From NCBI GenBank assembly GCA_910586965.1, contig CAJUMF010000012.1:1-64000 (forward strand): 64,000 nucleotides of DNA, in the 5' to 3' direction. Under the pieces are notes generated by a model, which was not told the DNA's origin, ran no database searches, and was given only the letters and a program-made list of their open reading frames with translations. Within the stretch, counting starts at the first letter, position 1. Each line of letters starts with the position of its first letter. Made by a program: the position numbers and the translations under genes. The DNA comes from an uncultured Dorea sp. Its GTDB lineage: Bacteria > Bacillota > Clostridia > Lachnospirales > Lachnospiraceae. This document shows positions 25,856 through 33,917 of the stretch, in pieces.

Positions 25856-26044
25856 CTACCTCGACGGGAGTCTCTCGATTGCCCGCCCAAGTTTTTCCGT
25901 ATCCCAGTAAAATCTTTTCCCTCCCGGAAGCTTTCTCGCGTACTTCTGCCCTTCCATATGTGCCATTTGCATAAGGAATTTCCGGGTAAATCCGCATTCT
26001 TTGATTAGCTCTGTGGTTGTCATCATCTTCCTTGGATAAGTCAT
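25856..26044 (-). CDS. Excisionase-like / AlpA-type HTH protein
   Basis: 62 residues with an HTH of the excisionase kind (MTTTELIKECGFTRKFLMQMA) and a wing ending LPGGKRFYWDTEKLGRAIE. AGGAGGG lies upstream of the ATG at 26044. It may be the prophage Xis or a small late-gene regulator. It lies far from int, so I do not call it xis. Confidence 0.6.
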   Translation of the reverse strand: MTYPRKMMTTTELIKECGFTRKFLMQMAHMEGQKYARKLPGGKRFYWDTEKLGRAIERLPSR

Positions 26045-26061
26045 CACATAACCCTCCTACT

Positions 26062-26277
26062 TTAATTTCCCATGAAATAGATAATCATGTAAAGTGCTGC
26101 GAATCCCATCACCATAGCCAGAGTACCGACCGCATAGTTTAAAATATGGATCAGCATCTCTTCACTCATAGGAGTCTTCTCGTGACGCTCCAGCCGTCCG
26201 GCCTTTAGAACCTTGTCCACATTTTCCTCAGACTTCTCAATCTGCTTTACTACTTCCTTAAATTCCATATTCCCCAT
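26062..26277 (-). CDS. Small phage membrane protein
   Basis: 71 residues. The N-terminal half is charged helical (EFKEVVKQIEKSEENVDKVL). The C-terminal part is one hydrophobic span of about 20 residues (AVGTLAMVMGFAALYMIIYF). No known domain. It could be a phage membrane accessory protein; it is too unlike known holins for that call. Confidence 0.5.
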   Translation of the reverse strand: MGNMEFKEVVKQIEKSEENVDKVLKAGRLERHEKTPMSEEMLIHILNYAVGTLAMVMGFAALYMIIYFMGN

Positions 26278-26283
26278 CCTTTC

Positions 26284-27075
26284 CTATCGCCTTTTTCTTT
26301 TCACTTTGATAACCCTTTTAAGCGGTTTTGTCTCATTCCCGGCGTATTCCTCAACTGCTGCCACTGTGACCACCTTAACGCCCCTCTCCGTGCGTACAAC
26401 CGCCCTATCCCCGGCAGATACCCGGTCAATGAGAAGTCCGGGCAGTTCCCATGAATACATCTTGCCGCCGGGCGTATGGCTTGCCCTCACAATCTGCCGC
26501 CTGCCGTACCGGACAGAAACACGCTGGATGCCATGCGCCCTTGCCAGTAAATAGCTTGTGTAACCGTCAATCAGGTAACCCTGGCTGTCAAGGATAATCT
26601 ACGACTGCAACGCCCCTGTCTCCTCGAAATACTGTTCTTTTTGTTTCATTTTCTGCGGTTTTGGCGGATTCTCTGCAAAGCATGGATATATCTTAATCTC
26701 TTTAAGATCCGTTCCATAAATCTCCCTGTTCAGCATTCCGAGTGCTGAATTGTAGGTTTTCTTTGTCTTATCCTCTATGACCATTTTCATAAGATGACAA
26801 ATCTCTGAATTTTGGTTTAGCTGCTCTGCAATCTTTGCAACCTCTGAGCTGGTATTATTTTTCTTTCTTCTCGCTCTTTCCTCTCGCTTGCCCTGCACTT
26901 TACCATAACCATACAAGACGAATAAGAATTTATAAAAATTCCAAACATCCGTTTCAAGGGGCTTGCATCCGTACACTTTTGCAATCTCAATACAAAACTC
27001 CATATCATCCAGTCCTGTCCAATCCCCCAGTTTTACCGCTTCCATTATACGGCTGTGCAACTCTATCCTCTGCAT
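26284..27075 (-). pseudogene. ParB-like phage protein interrupted by in-frame amber codon
   Basis: The frame 26602-27075 (158 codons) ends at TAG (26601-26599). The same frame then continues without another stop to 26284. The first 36 codons after the TAG read like normal protein (LDSQGYLIDGYTSYLLARAH), the ParB/Srx-type nuclease-fold pattern that should follow the preceding ENPPKPQKMKQK...TGALQS. There is no ribosome site at the break. I read it as one gene of about 263 codons with a nonsense mutation, probably CAG or AAG to TAG. The GTG at 26490 could give a short 68-residue product. Confidence 0.6.
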
Positions 27076-27599
27076 ACTGCCGCACCTCCTTTCATAGTTG
27101 AAATTCCCCTTTTTGTGGGTTTTGGTGTCGCAAAAAGAATATAATCGGATAGCTGTCTTTTCGCTCCTAAATAGTGGATGTATGAAAGTCTGTTGTTATG
27201 CGCCGCTCTTAAACATTTCTGGTTTTCGCGGTCCGCCAATTCCAAGTACTTTTCTGCTTCCTGATTTCCTTCCCTTGCCATACACTTTAACCGGATGCAC
27301 AAATTGTCTACCTCTGCAACCATCTTTCTATGCCTTCTCCTCCCCATATCCAACATAATCACTTTCGGGCAGGTCAGCACTGAAAGGGGAATGCCGTTAT
27401 AACGTGCCACTCTCCGTATTTCATCAGCAGTCAATTCTTCTTCGCCCCGGAATGCCGCCAGCACCAATTCATTTGTCACGTTTGCAAAATATCCAACATA
27501 CAGACAGCTTTGTTTCTGCACTTCAATTAAGTTCGGGTACTTATATCCTTTATAAAGCCCTGCTCTTTCTTCTCTAAAAAACTGTAAATAAGTATCCAT
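27063..27599 (-). CDS. Phage hypothetical protein (target of IS insertion at its 5' side)
   Basis: 178 residues starting at the ATG at 27599, preceded by AAAGGAAAGGG. An apparent longer frame to 27677 reads into the IS and is not real. No domain is recognised; it is basic and helical. The IS1634-type element inserted just upstream and duplicated 108 bp, including the ribosome site and first 23 codons, so this copy remains complete but is separated from its original promoter. Confidence 0.6.
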   Translation of the reverse strand: MDTYLQFFREERAGLYKGYKYPNLIEVQKQSCLYVGYFANVTNELVLAAFRGEEELTADEIRRVARYNGIPLSVLTCPKVIMLDMGRRRHRKMVAEVDNLCIRLKCMAREGNQEAEKYLELADRENQKCLRAAHNNRLSYIHYLGAKRQLSDYILFATPKPTKRGISTMKGGAAVCRG

Positions 27600-27638
27600 A
27601 AATTTCCCTTTCCTTTCTACCGGAAAGTATGCTACTAT
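27531..27638. repeat. Left copy of 108-bp IS target duplication
   Basis: Identical over 108 bp to 29730-29837. It contains the start of the phage gene at 27599. Confidence 0.9.
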
Positions 27639-27663
27639 CCCGTTTTCGACACTTAAATAAGTA

Positions 27664-27707
27664 AAAAAAACCGACAACCAGCATAAACACTGGATTTGTC
27701 GGTTTTT
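27664..27707 (-). terminator. Terminator of transposase gene
   Basis: AAAAACCGACAA pairs with TTGTCGGTTTTT around a 13-base loop; on the minus strand it ends in a run of T. Confidence 0.7.
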
Positions 27708-27736
27708 CTAAGAGATAAAAATGTTGTATGTGGACT

Positions 27737-29596
27737 TCATGTTAAAAATTTTTTTATTTTTCTATTCAAATCTTTTGGTCTGTAATGTAACCTGTCTAAT
27801 TCCAAAGATGTCGTCCTTGTTAATGCCTCAAGGGTTTTACTCCCATTATAAAGTGCCATATATTCGACATCGTGTATATTCGTTACGTTCATATTTTTTA
27901 ATGTAGTAATCAGGTTTTCTGTTGTTATATGAGTTTCTTGACCATCCAGTTTTGCTTCCAGTAAGCGGTATACTAATAAAGCGGTATAGCAGATCATGAA
28001 ATGGGCCTTGATCCGGTTCGGCAGCCTGTGGTTAATGGGCCTGCCGGAAAAATTTGTTTTCATGATCCGGAAACAGTCTTCAATCTGATATCTTTTGTGG
28101 GAGACTGCCAGTATGTCTTTGGCTGGATCCAGCAGGTTGGTCGCAACTGCATAGTAGCCGTCATATTTTTCTTCTTCAACAATCTTTTCTTCATCCAGCT
28201 TATACTCTACCGCTGCTTTCTCACCGGATTTCGTATGTGTAATCCTTTTCATGAATCTTTTTACGTCATTCGGTCCTTTTTTTATTTCCTCTGGATCTTT
28301 CAGGTCTAACAGTTTCTTTGCGCGTTCGATCTGACGGTTCCTTACCGTTCTCTGGTATTCCATCATTTTTCTTGAAAAAGTGATGATAATCCGCTGCTTC
28401 AGGAGACCAGTGGCTTTCACCTTCTTTATACGTCCATTATTCAGCGCTTTTCCTTCATACAGCCCAAGATCGACCGCTTTATCAGCAGGAATTACTTTAT
28501 AAGCAAAGTCATTATATAAGCCAAGATTCTCCTTATTATATCTGTCAAACTCTTTCATATCATGGATCTTTACACATGTATCGTCTGAAAGCAGGCGGTA
28601 TTCAAAATCATTAAATACTGCTTTTTTGAGCGTGCCGCTGAGTTTTTTAATGGACTGTGTGACGATAAAAGCTCTGCCGCCCATGCTGTTAAATTTCCGA
28701 ATGTTATAAGACCCCAAACCCGCATCCGCACAGTAGATAAATTTGGAATAATCCAGCATTTTCAGGACTTCTCTTTCCAAAGGGATTGCAGTGAGCTGCT
28801 CGCTGGTATTTCCGGAATGCAGGCACATGGTAATTGGAATCCCCTGTCTGTCCATAAAAAGCCCCATTTCAACGATAGGATTGGGGCGGTGCTCTTTACT
28901 GACCCCAAACTTGCGCAGGCCGTGTATGGTCTCACCGGTAACTTCATCTACCACGTCCTCGTCAGGCTGTTCACATTCACAGTAGAAATTTGTGCAGTCG
29001 TAATAGAGAACAGAGGTATCACGTTTTATAATCGAATTGCTGTTTTTATAAAGCCACGCCAGATAGTCTTCATAATTCTCTTCCAAAAGATCCATAAACC
29101 GGAGGATATGCTGGTAATCAAAATCCGGCTGTTCGAAGTAAGTGGAGAGCCGGTTCCATGTGGCATGCTTGGAGGCGGGATCCAGAATCCTGGCGTATGT
29201 CAGAAAACGGGATATCGTATAGCAGTCGAATGTAATCTTTCTGTCATCAGTCTTTTGCCTGAAAAATTGTTTCAGCTTTAAATCTTTCATGATGTATTGA
29301 AGGAAAAAATAACCGATATTAACCCATGTAGAAGAGGAGGCCTCATCATTGGAGTGTCGGACTCTTTCGTTAAAATCAGCAGTCAGGTTAAAAGTCACTT
29401 TGCCAACACGGTATTCTTCATTCATTTTTTGAATCTCTTCTTTTACATATGCGAGCGGATCATCAGTTATTTTCAGGAGCTCAGAATGCTTGCCGAAGTT
29501 CCTCACATTTCTGGTCGTCGTTTTTTTCCCATTCCGAATGCCTTGTTGAGCATAATAAGTAGGATCCTTTGCGTGTTTATCATAGAATAGCTTCAT
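27737..29596 (-). CDS. IS1634-family transposase
   Basis: About 619 residues with a DDE catalytic core. First Asp in LYYDCTNFYCE, second Asp in YCADAGLGSY, Glu in the YxxIExxFRxMK-type block (YQIEDCFRIMKTN). I start at the ATG at 29596 behind AAAGGGTGAT; an upstream in-frame ATG at 29647 reads the IS tip and lacks a ribosome site. The frame is intact, so the element may be active. Confidence 0.92.
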   Translation of the reverse strand: MKLFYDKHAKDPTYYAQQGIRNGKKTTTRNVRNFGKHSELLKITDDPLAYVKEEIQKMNEEYRVGKVTFNLTADFNERVRHSNDEASSSTWVNIGYFFLQYIMKDLKLKQFFRQKTDDRKITFDCYTISRFLTYARILDPASKHATWNRLSTYFEQPDFDYQHILRFMDLLEENYEDYLAWLYKNSNSIIKRDTSVLYYDCTNFYCECEQPDEDVVDEVTGETIHGLRKFGVSKEHRPNPIVEMGLFMDRQGIPITMCLHSGNTSEQLTAIPLEREVLKMLDYSKFIYCADAGLGSYNIRKFNSMGGRAFIVTQSIKKLSGTLKKAVFNDFEYRLLSDDTCVKIHDMKEFDRYNKENLGLYNDFAYKVIPADKAVDLGLYEGKALNNGRIKKVKATGLLKQRIIITFSRKMMEYQRTVRNRQIERAKKLLDLKDPEEIKKGPNDVKRFMKRITHTKSGEKAAVEYKLDEEKIVEEEKYDGYYAVATNLLDPAKDILAVSHKRYQIEDCFRIMKTNFSGRPINHRLPNRIKAHFMICYTALLVYRLLEAKLDGQETHITTENLITTLKNMNVTNIHDVEYMALYNGSKTLEALTRTTSLELDRLHYRPKDLNRKIKKFLT

Positions 29597-29729
29597 ATCA
29601 ACATCACCCTTTACTATTCTATCACAAATATACAACATGTACAACATAAAAATAAGAATAATTTGACAAAAAATACAGGCTTCATGCGGCCTGCAACTAT
29701 TTTTTCATTTATTCAAGTGTCGAACTCCC

Positions 29730-29837
29730 GTTCGGGTACTTATATCCTTTATAAAGCCCTGCTCTTTCTTCTCTAAAAAACTGTAAATAAGTATCCATAA
29801 ATTTCCCTTTCCTTTCTACCGGAAAGTATGCTACTAT
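29730..29837. repeat. Right copy of 108-bp IS target duplication
   Basis: Identical to 27531-27638. It carries a truncated copy of the first 23 codons of the phage gene (start at 29798), reading into the IS. Confidence 0.9.
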
Positions 29838-29906
29838 ATATTTGTGATTAATGTAGCTTTTCCGGCTATGCTTGCCCTGCAGGTATTGGCGTACCTACGG
29901 GCATTT

Positions 29907-30647
29907 CTATTCCTGCATTATATTTTTTATAAATTCCTTTGTATATTTGTCCGCTATCTGCCTCCTTACATTGACTTCCGGCATTATGACAGGAATGGAC
30001 ACTGAATATATCCTATCCGTAATCCGAGAATCCGTTTTTAGATCTTCCATCCGCACATTGCTTGTAAAAATTGTCGGATAATGGTTCGTATACCTCCTGT
30101 CAATCAGACGGAACAATGCCGTTGTTATCCACTCTTTATTATCCACTTGTGCGCCGACATCATCAAAAATCAGCAATCCCGAATCAAGTATAGAACCGAC
30201 TCGCTCCCTGCTGCTGTTATCTTTTGCTTTCACCAGCTCGATATAATCCGTCACACCGATAAATTTAACCGATATGTCATGCATTTTAAGAATCTCATTT
30301 GCCACAGCACAGGCAATCATGGTCTTTCCGCTGCCTTTTGTGTCAGAGTAAAAATACAAACCGCGCCCCTCGCGTTGAAATTCCTTAAAATTTATTACAA
30401 AGGCATTTACAATATTTTTCTGTGTAGTTATATCTTCCGGATAATATCCCCAGTTAATACTTTTCCCTGTACAGTAAACATACTCAGGCGGCATACCGCT
30501 ACGGTTACGGCGTTCATTAAGGCATAAACCCGAGATAGACCCATCTTCTAGAAAAATATCCTGTGTATCATAATCAACCTCATCATATCTGTGTTGCACC
30601 ATCAAACCACTTGCTGTTTTTGTTTTGATTTCTTCCACCTTAGTCAC
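29907..30647 (-). CDS. DnaC-like replicative helicase loader
   Basis: About 246 residues of the DnaC/DnaI AAA+ family. The P-loop is SDTKGSGKTMIA, Walker B is GLLIFDDVG, and a sensor/SRH-like stretch is FTSNVRMEDL. It loads the host DnaB-type helicase at the phage origin. I prefer a GTG start at 30647, which overlaps the upstream stop by 8 bp and follows GGGGA. ATGs at 30674 and 30752 in the same frame would overlap the upstream gene more. Confidence 0.85.
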   Translation of the reverse strand: MTKVEEIKTKTASGLMVQHRYDEVDYDTQDIFLEDGSISGLCLNERRNRSGMPPEYVYCTGKSINWGYYPEDITTQKNIVNAFVINFKEFQREGRGLYFYSDTKGSGKTMIACAVANEILKMHDISVKFIGVTDYIELVKAKDNSSRERVGSILDSGLLIFDDVGAQVDNKEWITTALFRLIDRRYTNHYPTIFTSNVRMEDLKTDSRITDRIYSVSIPVIMPEVNVRRQIADKYTKEFIKNIMQE

Positions 30648-31426
30648 CGTCGCCAGTCCCCATGAACTGCTCATAGAAGTCTGCTGCTGACTTCCGACTT
30701 TGATTGTTTGTTCCAGTGGTATCACCGCCTTTCTTTTTCTGGTAATCTGCATCCTGCTCTTTCAGTGGAAACAGTCCTTGCCAGCCATTCATGACAGACT
30801 GGTTAAGAATTTGTATGGCATGTTTATTATCCATCAAATCACTGAACGGCAGCACTGCAAGGCGATGAAGCTTTTTAATCGCCAGTTCAATCGCCCTGTC
30901 CGTCATTGGTTTCTTCATCTGTTTCCGCATTTCCACATAACCGGTAAAAGCCTGATTCAGTTCTTTATCATCGGGGAAATACATCTGAACTCGCTCCTTT
31001 TCTTTTATATATTTTCTTTTCTCTTTTTCTTTATTATCTTTATTATCTTTTTTTATTGTTGTCGTTAGAATGTCTCTTACATGTCTCTTGCGGGTCGTTC
31101 CGTGTGTCGCAATGCTGATATAAACTATAGTTTTCTACAGTAAATACGCTATATCTGTTTGTTGTTTTGACTGTCAATTCGCCTGTCGTTTTTAGGTGCG
31201 AAATTGCCGTCCTTAATTCCCGTTTTGTAAGGGAAGTTTCCTCAGACAGCTTATCCAGGGATGAGACAAAAGAACCACGCGGCACCGTTGTACCTTTAAA
31301 ACTCCCTTCCCTCCAGTTAGCCCTCAACAGCATATGTATAAACAGCCGGCATGTATTGACATCACTGTACCATTCCCAATCAAGAATTTTTCTGTGCAAA
31401 TTTATCCGCCCAACTAATTTATCCAC
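30640..31426 (-). pseudogene. Phage replisome organiser (DnaD-like), split at an A7 run
   Basis: Frame 31043-31426 encodes the N-terminal winged-helix part (LHRKILDWEWYSDVNTCRLF...LTKRELRTAISHLK). Frame 30640-30984, extended upstream, encodes the linker KKDNKDNKEKEK and the C-terminal DnaD-like part ending MNGWQGLFPLKEQ. The two join if the A7 run at 31048-31054 (T7 on the plus strand) has six A's. The gene is either frameshifted or expressed by slippage at this homopolymer. It normally binds the origin and recruits the helicase loader next door. The start is a GTG at 31426, or an ATG at 31441. Confidence 0.7.
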
Positions 31427-31775
31427 TGATATGCACCCCATAACATTTTTCTTCGAAATATGCTTTTGGAATTTTCCCTGGAATCGTAATGAAATTTTGG
31501 GCTTTTAATTCATTATTTAGCTGCCGGATAATGCCATACGCTGCGCTCTTGCTTACATCACATACCTCCATGACATCCTTAACATTTACAAACTGCTTTG
31601 TCATTTTCTGCTGTTCGTCCTCCTTCCTTATACGTTCTATCATTTCCATGATCTCTTCATGGCGCTTTACGGTTTCCTTGTGGCGTTCCTTGAACTCTTC
31701 GGTCCCTATCCCCAAGCGTTCCTCTTCTTCGGCTATCAGTTCGTCCATCATCGCCTTAAACTCTTCCATTGACAT
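31419..31775 (-). CDS. Phage HTH protein with coiled-coil N-terminus
   Basis: 118 residues. The N-terminal half is very acidic helical coiled coil (EELIAEEEERLGIGTEEFKERH). The C-terminal half has an excisionase-like HTH (NVKDVMEVCDVSKSAAYGIIRQLN) and a wing (IPGKIPKAYFEEK). It lies just before the replisome organiser and overlaps it by 8 or 23 bp. A DNA-binding regulatory or replication role is likely. Confidence 0.6.
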   Translation of the reverse strand: MSMEEFKAMMDELIAEEEERLGIGTEEFKERHKETVKRHEEIMEMIERIRKEDEQQKMTKQFVNVKDVMEVCDVSKSAAYGIIRQLNNELKAQNFITIPGKIPKAYFEEKCYGVHISG

Positions 31776-31848
31776 AATCTACTCCTTTCCTGTGCGATGC
31801 CGCACAAACCTCTAACCATTCACACGCCGCCCGGCATGTTATTTTTGT

Positions 31849-32079
31849 TTACTGAATCTCTTTCACATATTCGTCTGAAATCATAAATGGAGTTTCGTCC
31901 TCCTCATGATCGGGATTGTAAATTACATCAATGCCAAGCACAACGTTGTCAATCGTTCTTTCCAGCTCCAGCATCATGCCGCTGCCTTCTGCATTGATTC
32001 CAGCAAGAACCTTTGCTACTGTGAAACCCTCCATCATGTCTTCTCTTACCTCTGCATAATCTCTGAATACTTTTGCCAT
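31849..32079 (-). CDS. Phage hypothetical protein, acidic
   Basis: 76 residues, acidic, with no recognised motif. AAAGGAG lies upstream of the ATG at 32079. It lies in the early phage region between regulators and replication genes. Confidence 0.5.
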   Translation of the reverse strand: MAKVFRDYAEVREDMMEGFTVAKVLAGINAEGSGMMLELERTIDNVVLGIDVIYNPDHEEDETPFMISDEYVKEIQ

Positions 32080-32254
32080 TGTTTGTTTCTCCTTTGCTTT
32101 TTACTTTTTGAGATAATTCTTAAATCTTTCTTGCATAAAACACTAAGTTTATCTTTGTCAACCCTTAAATTTAATTTGGTACAACTTTTCAGATACTCCA
32201 TGTTACAATCCATTTACAGGCATAAGGCCGAGTAAACGAAAGGGGAAAATGCAT

Positions 32255-32464
32255 ATGACAAAGTTCTGTCCGTTTATGAGCACCAACCCGTCCATACTGG
32301 AAAAGAAATTACCGTTAGAAAAAACCGTTCCGTGTATGGAATCATGCGCTCTTTACTTTAAAGGCCATTGCTCCATCAATGTGCTTGCCCAGACGCAGTA
32401 TAAAGAGTACATGAAAAAGTATGATGCTACGGAAAAAGTTCCGGCTGATGACTGTCAGCAGTAG
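32255..32464 (+). CDS. Small Cys-rich phage protein, divergent orientation
   Basis: About 69 residues with four Cys-bearing spots (FCPF, PCMESC, GHCS, DDC) that could bind metal. It is transcribed against its neighbours. The ATG at 32255 lies nine bases after GGGG; an ATG at 32249 is also possible. The pattern CPFMSTNP...CMESCALYFKG...C is a recognisable small-protein type of Clostridia phages, function unknown. Confidence 0.55.
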   Translation: MTKFCPFMSTNPSILEKKLPLEKTVPCMESCALYFKGHCSINVLAQTQYKEYMKKYDATEKVPADDCQQ

Positions 32465-32519
32465 CGTTGTACAGTTGTAAGGTTGCGGATATCATGCCGA
32501 TGTCGCTATCCTCCTTTCT

Positions 32520-32723
32520 CTATGTGAAGAAAAACTCCCCATAGTCTTTCTTGTCAATTTCCAACAATTCCGCCCACTGCTCAATGTCAGACTGCGAAAA
32601 CTCCGTCTTTCCGGTCAACTTCTTGGACATTGAGTTTTTGGAAATGCCGAGTTTGCAGGCAAAATTTGCCTGTGTACCATACCGTTCGACAGTCCTGCCC
32701 TTGAGCTTACTATACGAGTACAC
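32520..32723 (-). CDS. Cro-like HTH protein (DUF739 type)
   Basis: 67 residues from a GTG at 32723 placed behind AAGGAGGTGAG. The HTH pattern (YGTQANFACKLGISKNSMSKKL) and the ending SDIEQWAELLEI match phage Cro/DUF739 proteins. It lies downstream of a second small HTH gene, transcribed away from the repressor. It likely antagonises or tunes lysogeny. Confidence 0.7.
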   Translation of the reverse strand: MYSYSKLKGRTVERYGTQANFACKLGISKNSMSKKLTGKTEFSQSDIEQWAELLEIDKKDYGEFFFT

Positions 32724-32754
32724 ATTCTCACCTCCTTCTAAATCTAAAAATACT

Positions 32755-32949
32755 TCAGTCCTCAATAATTTCAGTTACATCACACTCAAGAGCATCTGCT
32801 AATCTTCCAGCAGAAACAACAGATACTTCTCTTTGGTTGAGAATGACGTTCATCCTTGCCCGGCTCACACCGTAGGCTTCTGCCAAACCTGCCACACTCT
32901 TTTTCTTTCTTGCCCGGCAGATGTCAACTTTATCTCTGCTGATTCTCAT
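32755..32949 (-). CDS. XRE-family Cro-like regulator
   Basis: 64 residues, a minimal HTH protein (KSVAGLAEAYGVSRARMNVILNQ, ending ADALECDVTEIIED). It is the first minus-strand gene facing away from the repressor, the classical cro position. The shared intergenic region of 175 bp holds operator-like repeats. Confidence 0.8.
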   Translation of the reverse strand: MRISRDKVDICRARKKKSVAGLAEAYGVSRARMNVILNQREVSVVSAGRLADALECDVTEIIED

Positions 32950-33124
32950 TGGTTCACCCTCTTTCGTTTTGGTTTATAAATTAACTATAGTGTATTATAT
33001 CAACTTTGTCAACTATATATTTCTCTAAAATAAGTTTATTCCGTATTAGTTGATATTAACATCTTTTAATTGATTTGCTATTCTATAGATGGTACAATTA
33101 ACTTTAAAAAGGAGGTTAGTTGTA
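32950..33124. promoter_or_regulatory. Divergent lysogeny control region
   Basis: Repressor promoter: -35 TTGATT (33070-33075), 17-bp spacer, -10 TACAAT (33093-33098), then AAAAAGGAGG. Operator-like sequences recur: ATCAACTTTGTCAAC near 33009-33013 and on, and GTTGATATTAAC near 33050, all variants of GTTRAY. They lie between the cro-like gene and the repressor gene. Confidence 0.6.
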
Positions 33125-33691
33125 ATGGGAGATATAGAATTACAAGTTTTTTCTGATAGAATAAAAAAATTACGACTTAGTTTAGATATGAAACAAAAAG
33201 ATTTTGCTGAGGAAATAGGAATTACCGCTTCAGCCTTATCTTCATATGAAAATAATTTAAAAAATCCGTCTATTGCCGTTGCAAAACGGATTGCTGAAAC
33301 GTTCAATGTATCTATTGATTGGCTTTGCGGGTTATCTAATAAAACGAAAAATAATGATGAACCCGAAACATATGCAGACGTGATTGATTTATTAATTAAG
33401 GCGGAGGACGCTTTAAAATTTAAATTGGATCCGCATCGCACAGACTGCATCACTATTCATGATAAAGTTATGAAATGCTTCTTGGATGATTGGGTGAAAA
33501 TACTCCCTTTGTTCCGCGATGAAACTGTTGACGATGAGTTATATAAATTATGGGTAGATAACAAAAAGAAAGAATATGGGAATATTCATATAGGAAATAA
33601 AGGTGAAATAGAAGAGTTTCTAATTCTCATGGAAGTAATCGGAAGCCCGATTTTGTCAAAACCAAAATCAGACACCCCACCTCAAGACTAA
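33125..33691 (+). CDS. Phage repressor (CI-like, XRE family)
   Basis: 188 residues from the ATG at 33125 behind AAAGGAGG. The N-terminal HTH is typical (LDMKQKDFAEEIGITASALSSYENNLKNPSIAVAKRIAETFNVSIDWLCG). The C-terminal domain of about 100 residues lacks the Ser-Lys LexA-type protease motif, so it is not a self-cleaving repressor as far as I can see. It has its own promoter and faces the Cro-like gene. Confidence 0.8.
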   Translation: MGDIELQVFSDRIKKLRLSLDMKQKDFAEEIGITASALSSYENNLKNPSIAVAKRIAETFNVSIDWLCGLSNKTKNNDEPETYADVIDLLIKAEDALKFKLDPHRTDCITIHDKVMKCFLDDWVKILPLFRDETVDDELYKLWVDNKKKEYGNIHIGNKGEIEEFLILMEVIGSPILSKPKSDTPPQD

Positions 33692-33803
33692 CCAAGTTCA
33701 TTTTGCCCGAGGTCTGTCCGGAAAACGGCGGCGGAACTCTTTTTATTGTAAAAAAATAGTAAAAACTTTTAAAAATATTGATTTTTTTCCACTTTTGGCA
33801 TAT

Positions 33804-33890
33804 TATAATATTGTAACGCTTGTTACATTGTAAATAAGCCTTAGGTGGTAGGCTCCCAATGATATGGGCAAGGCCGATACCTAAGGCTTT
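33804..33890 (+). ncRNA. Structured leader or small RNA upstream of the NYN gene
   Basis: -10 TATAAT lies at 33804-33809. A perfect 16-bp palindrome TGTAACGCTTGTTACA (33812-33827) covers the expected start site, so it is likely an operator. A hairpin follows with 11-bp perfect arms AAGCCTTAGGT (33836-33846) and ACCTAAGGCTT (33879-33889) and a 32-base structured loop. A ribosome site AAGGAGG comes after it. There is no good T-tract. It may be a 5' leader or a processed RNA. Confidence 0.5.
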
Positions 33891-33917
33891 ACTCGTTTTA
33901 AGGAGGTACTGATACAT

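Larger units (their letters stand above)
27639..29729. mobile_element. IS1634-family insertion sequence
   Basis: A 2091-bp element flanked by a 108-bp direct repeat. The imperfect terminal inverted repeats share TTCGACACTT, then AATAA and an A-run, at both ends. It contains one transposase gene on the minus strand and a terminator at 27664-27707. IS1634 elements are known for unusually long and variable target duplications, which fits what is seen. Confidence 0.9.

Noticed and set aside
26062..26277. Holin
   Set aside because: Only one membrane span, no lysin gene nearby, and not in a lysis cassette position.
27600..27677. N-terminal extension of the phage gene at 27063
   Set aside because: It reads across the IS boundary and is a by-product of the insertion.
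21000..31800. CRISPR array or anti-CRISPR locus in the prophage
   Set aside because: No spaced direct repeats; the small genes have no recognisable Aca-type partner.
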